From: Acanthornis magna
Lineage: Eukaryota > Chordata > Aves > Passeriformes > Acanthizidae
Length of the DNA stretch: 64,000 nucleotides
Assembly (NCBI GenBank): GCA_036785705.1
Contig: JAWUZG010000139.1
Location: forward strand, 806,001 to 870,000
Direction: 5' to 3'
The position numbers were made by a program, and so were the translations under genes. Below, piece after piece: positions 60,869 to 64,000 of this stretch. The notes beneath the pieces are model-generated. The model saw only the letters and a program-made list of their open reading frames with translations, was not told where the DNA came from and ran no database searches. How positions within the stretch are numbered: position 1 is the first letter of the stretch; each line of letters starts with the position of its first letter.

Positions 60869-61964
60869 TATAAAATCACATAAAAATTCATCTACTTTAA
60901 TTAATTTTTCAGGATACAAATGAAATTGCTTTTGTTATGGTGCGTCTTCGTTATAATCAACTTCTTGAGAGAAGCATTTTGGGTTCTGCTGTTGTGTAAG
61001 CTTGGTTTTCCTTTGTGGGTAATAAAGATAACCTTTTGAATAAAGCTTTGAGTTTCACAGTTAAAATTGACTGCTGTTAGAGGTTTATATTTAGGCAGTA
61101 ATTAACTATTCTTGTTTAATATAAACAAGTTACAGTAACGATTTACAAAAGTGTAGAAGCATTTTCATACTACGATATTGCCATTGTTATGCTATTAAGG
61201 AGATAATTTAGTTATACAACTGTAGTAATACTTGCAGTATTGAGAAAGTTAGACTTTATCTTTCAGTCCTATTGAGAACCTAGCTGGATTTCCTATGACG
61301 TGTTTGTATATGTGTATATTGCAGTATATAATATAATACAATACTTGTTTATACACTGTAAGCTGTTTCAAAAGATGGAGTTTTTTAGCTTTAGAACATT
61401 ATTTGGGGAATTTATTTTCCCCTCAGCTTTCTGGTCAGATATTGTTGTACCTAACCAGTAGTCTTAAGTGCCCATGGTAACTTAGTGTGGCTCTTCTGCC
61501 ACAGAAGGTGAGATTTTACACAATCTCCCTTAGTGCCCACTTGGATCCTTTGTAGAAGCTGTGCAGTTGCCTCTGGCATTTGGTCTCTTCAGGTCATTTG
61601 TGTGTGGTAGTTACTCATTTACTTAGGCACAAACAAAATTATTCCAATAATTGCTGTTTCAGAGAAGTTTCTAGCTAGTGGGCTTTTAGATTTGTAGTTA
61701 AGCTGATGCTTTTTTCTTTTTCGTAGACAAGTCCATGTTTTGAAGTTTAACAGATGTGCCTTTTAAAGCTGACTGCCATATTTTCTGCCTTTGGCTAGGC
61801 CAAGCAGCTGATCAGCAGTATTAGACACTGTATTAGCTGAAAAGAAGCATGAGGAACTAGAGATGTTTGATTTCAAAACTCTCTCAAGATGATCGTGTAC
61901 AGCCATGTATTTAATTTCTTTCTATTAAGCCATCCCCATTGCTAAATTCTATTTTTTTTTCAAG
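60869..61964. other. Unique AT-rich sequence right of the array
   Basis: AT-rich. It has an acceptor-like TTAATTTTTCAG at about 60901-60912 followed by a short open frame, but no recognisable protein. Nothing else is supported. Confidence 0.4.
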
Positions 61965-62110
61965 CCAATCCACCCCTCCACCTAATGGACCTTTACTGGA
62001 TGATACTGACCCAGACTGTGGACTCCATCACTACAGCCTGCACCTGGATCTGCATGGCAGAAGCTGCAGGTACCTGTGTGGAACATTCAATGGCCACTTC
62101 TGCAGAAAAG
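61965..62110 (+). other. Exon-like segment of unknown gene
   Basis: 146 bases between a pyrimidine tract ending TTTTTTCAAG and a donor AAAAG|GTAAAG. Two forward frames are open throughout. One gives TPPPNGPLLDDTDPDCGLHH and on; the other gives HLMDLYWMILTQTVDSITTA then CTWICMAEAAG. The composition (GC-richer than its flanks) and the splice-like borders suggest a real or former exon. I recognise neither translation. Confidence 0.4.
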
Positions 62111-62579
62111 GTAAAGTTGATGGAACAATAATGTCTGCTTTAGAAATGATCCCTGCTGCCGTGTCTTCTTATATCCAGTGTCACTGTTTTAAGGGGAGAA
62201 ACTGAATTGGAATTTTAAGAGTAAGTGATCTCTCTGTTTGTTGTGTGGCTTCTTTATATCTGCATGGCAATTTGTGTGGTGTGCTCAGCCTGCTCTGTCA
62301 CATTGACAGTGTCAGGCCTGGGACACAAATTTTGCAAATTGTCAGGGTCTTTTCTTTTGCTTCACTGCAGCATTAATAATGCAGTGGCACAGGTTTTGGT
62401 GCAGGTTGATGTTTCTTCCACTTGTATTTTATAAAGGAGAGACAATTTGTCCTCATACGTTTTGGAGGCTTGTTTCGGTAGAATTCTCCTCGAGTATACT
62501 TTGGGTGCACTGACAGATTAAATATATAAATATATTTGTAGAAGTTACTGTGAACTTTAAGAACTTTAAGATGGATAGA
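62111..62579. other. Sequence following the exon-like segment
   Basis: No feature recognised. Confidence 0.35.
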
Positions 62580-62760
62580 CCTCCAGCATAGACCTCCATG
62601 GGCTGCAGGGGGACAGCCAGCCTCACCATGAGATGCAGGGGAATCTCTACTCCGGTGCCTCTTTTTTCACTGACCCGAGTGTCTGCAGGGCTGTTTCTCC
62701 CGTTCTTACGCCTTTGTCTGGCTGCAATTGTGCAGGTTTTTTTACCCCCCTTCTTAAATC
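62580..62760 (+). mobile_element. Diverged interspersed repeat fragment
   Basis: Words such as CATGGGCTGCAGGGGGACAG, CTCACCATGAGATGCAGGGG, AATCTCTACTCCGGTGCCTC and CACTGACCCGAGTGTCTGCA look like a common avian interspersed element, probably ERV-derived. The family name is uncertain. Confidence 0.4.
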
Positions 62761-64000
62761 TGGTATCCCAGAGGCACTACCACCATTGCTGATGGGCTTG
62801 TCCTTGGCCAATGGTGGATTTTTGGAGCTGGCATTTGCAGTGTTCAACATAGGGGAAGCTTCTGGCAGCTTCTCACAGAAGCTGTCCTTGTAGCCCCTCT
62901 GCTATCAAAACCTGGTCACACAAACCCAACACAGTTACAAAGGCCTGCTGTGATTCTCTATCAGAATGAAGCATGTTAGGATCCTTGTCCTGAAAAATCC
63001 AGAGTGGCTCTACTCGCCTGACATGCCTTGCTCCAGGACAGTGAAACTTGTAAACGTGCATTGGAAACATGACAGCTGTGACACTGTTGTGTTTCTGCCC
63101 TGCGGTCTTCAGGTGTTTCAAGGAAAAAGTGATGCTTTCTTAGCCTGTTTGCTGGAGTTGTGTGGTACCAAGACACTGTCTTACTTCCATGCAGAGAGTT
63201 CTAGGGTAAGGTCTTAAAATTGTTTTTCTGAGGTGTGGAGAGCAACTGAAGTTAAAGTACAGTGGATTGCTTGTACTTCAGGATTGCTTTCTTGTGTACG
63301 CTGGAAGTCTTTATTCTCAAAGAGAATTTTTATTAGCATGTCAGCTGTGGGTACTTCCTCTGTCCTTATTTTATTGTAGTTTGGCTGATTTTATCCAGAT
63401 CTGTTAGGAAAACAAAGGTTTTCAACCTTTCCCTGTTGCTGTCAGGGAAACACTCCCCTGACTCCCTGTCAGGAGTGTTTTAAACCCATCACTGCCTTTG
63501 GCAGGAAGCTGAAGGTCTCACAGTTATAATGTTTGCGTGAGCTTCCTCAGCAGTATCACTGTTGGGATAGGTTGGTTGGGGAGTGCCAGTGCTGGAAAAG
63601 GCTGGAGTGTGGACTGCTTTTAGCACCAGAGATGTCAGTGAATGCATGTGAGAAAAGGCCTCAGAAGCCAGAAACCTGCTGTCAACTTAGCAGGGAACGG
63701 CCTTGGGCTTTCCAGTGCTCTGGGAGGTGGGACAAACCTCACAGATGGGACATGTCCTCCTTGTTCAGTCCAGACAATCTGCGTTGGAAAAATGACTTCA
63801 TTCACACAAATCTTCCTCATGAAATAAAGATCTGATGTAGTAAACCCAGTGATTGAACTGCATCAGAGCTTTATTTCATGATAGGGTGAGTCGTTATTGA
63901 TGATGTGATGATTTTTATGTCATGATGTGTTACGAATGGGTTTAAACACAGAAGAGCAAAGATAGCTAGATCTCTGTGAATAAAATGGATTGAACCCAGA
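62761..64000. other. Right-end sequence, no gene recognised
   Basis: Includes an imperfect inverted repeat at 63448-63480 (arms AAACACTCCCCTGAC and GTCAGGAGTGTTT). No exon or known repeat is supported. Confidence 0.4.

Noticed and set aside
62966..63217. 83-codon plus-strand frame near the right end
   Set aside because: No splice or family evidence, and an equally long frame is open on the other strand.

Overview
The window is vertebrate nuclear DNA, most likely from a bird. The support is several CR1 LINE tails, a CpG-island promoter, exons with GT-AG introns, a class I endogenous retrovirus (ERV), and genes of clear vertebrate ancestry. Nothing prokaryotic is present. The species cannot be named from the sequence.

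Layout: (1) 1-2140 is GC-rich. It holds a CpG island with CCAAT and CRE motifs, a CCCAGT-type minisatellite, and on the minus strand the first coding exon of TMCO1 with an ETS/RFX-type promoter; the rest of TMCO1 is not in the window. (2) 2343-4012 carries three CR1 fragments. (3) 5786-31477 on the plus strand is a complete but broken SEMA4D (semaphorin 4D, CD100). Thirteen coding exons, from signal peptide through the Sema domain to the PSI domain, keep order, length and phase. The terminal exon with transmembrane segment and tail follows, then a 3' UTR with polyadenylation signals. It has two in-frame TGA codons, a GG in place of an AG splice acceptor, an unrecognisable Ig domain and a 1-base frameshift in the tail, so it is read as a pseudogene or a decaying copy, for example a sex-chromosome gametologue. 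(4) Intron 1 holds a 5'-truncated, antisense, gammaretrovirus-like ERV (6087-11757) with one LTR and broken pol and env. (5) Two further LTR-like pieces lie near 17050-17335 and 31927-32540.

(6) The dominant feature is a tandem array at 34069-60868 (about 26.8 kb). It has six head-to-tail units plus a partial seventh: 4837, 3463, 4837, 4837, 4825 and 3463 bp, then 538 bp. Long and short units differ by 1374 bp, which is exactly the distance between two copies of a 120-bp block inside the long unit. The units are themselves built from degenerate monomers of about 68-70 bp, so this is a three-level satellite. The many open frames inside it are by-products and no gene is called there.

(7) 60869-64000 is ordinary AT-richer sequence with one exon-like segment (61965-62110) of unknown origin and a fragment that resembles an interspersed repeat.

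There are no operons or cooperating genes here. The window reads as a decaying region: a dead SEMA4D, an isolated TMCO1 5' end, dead retroelements and a recently homogenised satellite. A W chromosome or another low-recombination region would fit, but that is inference.
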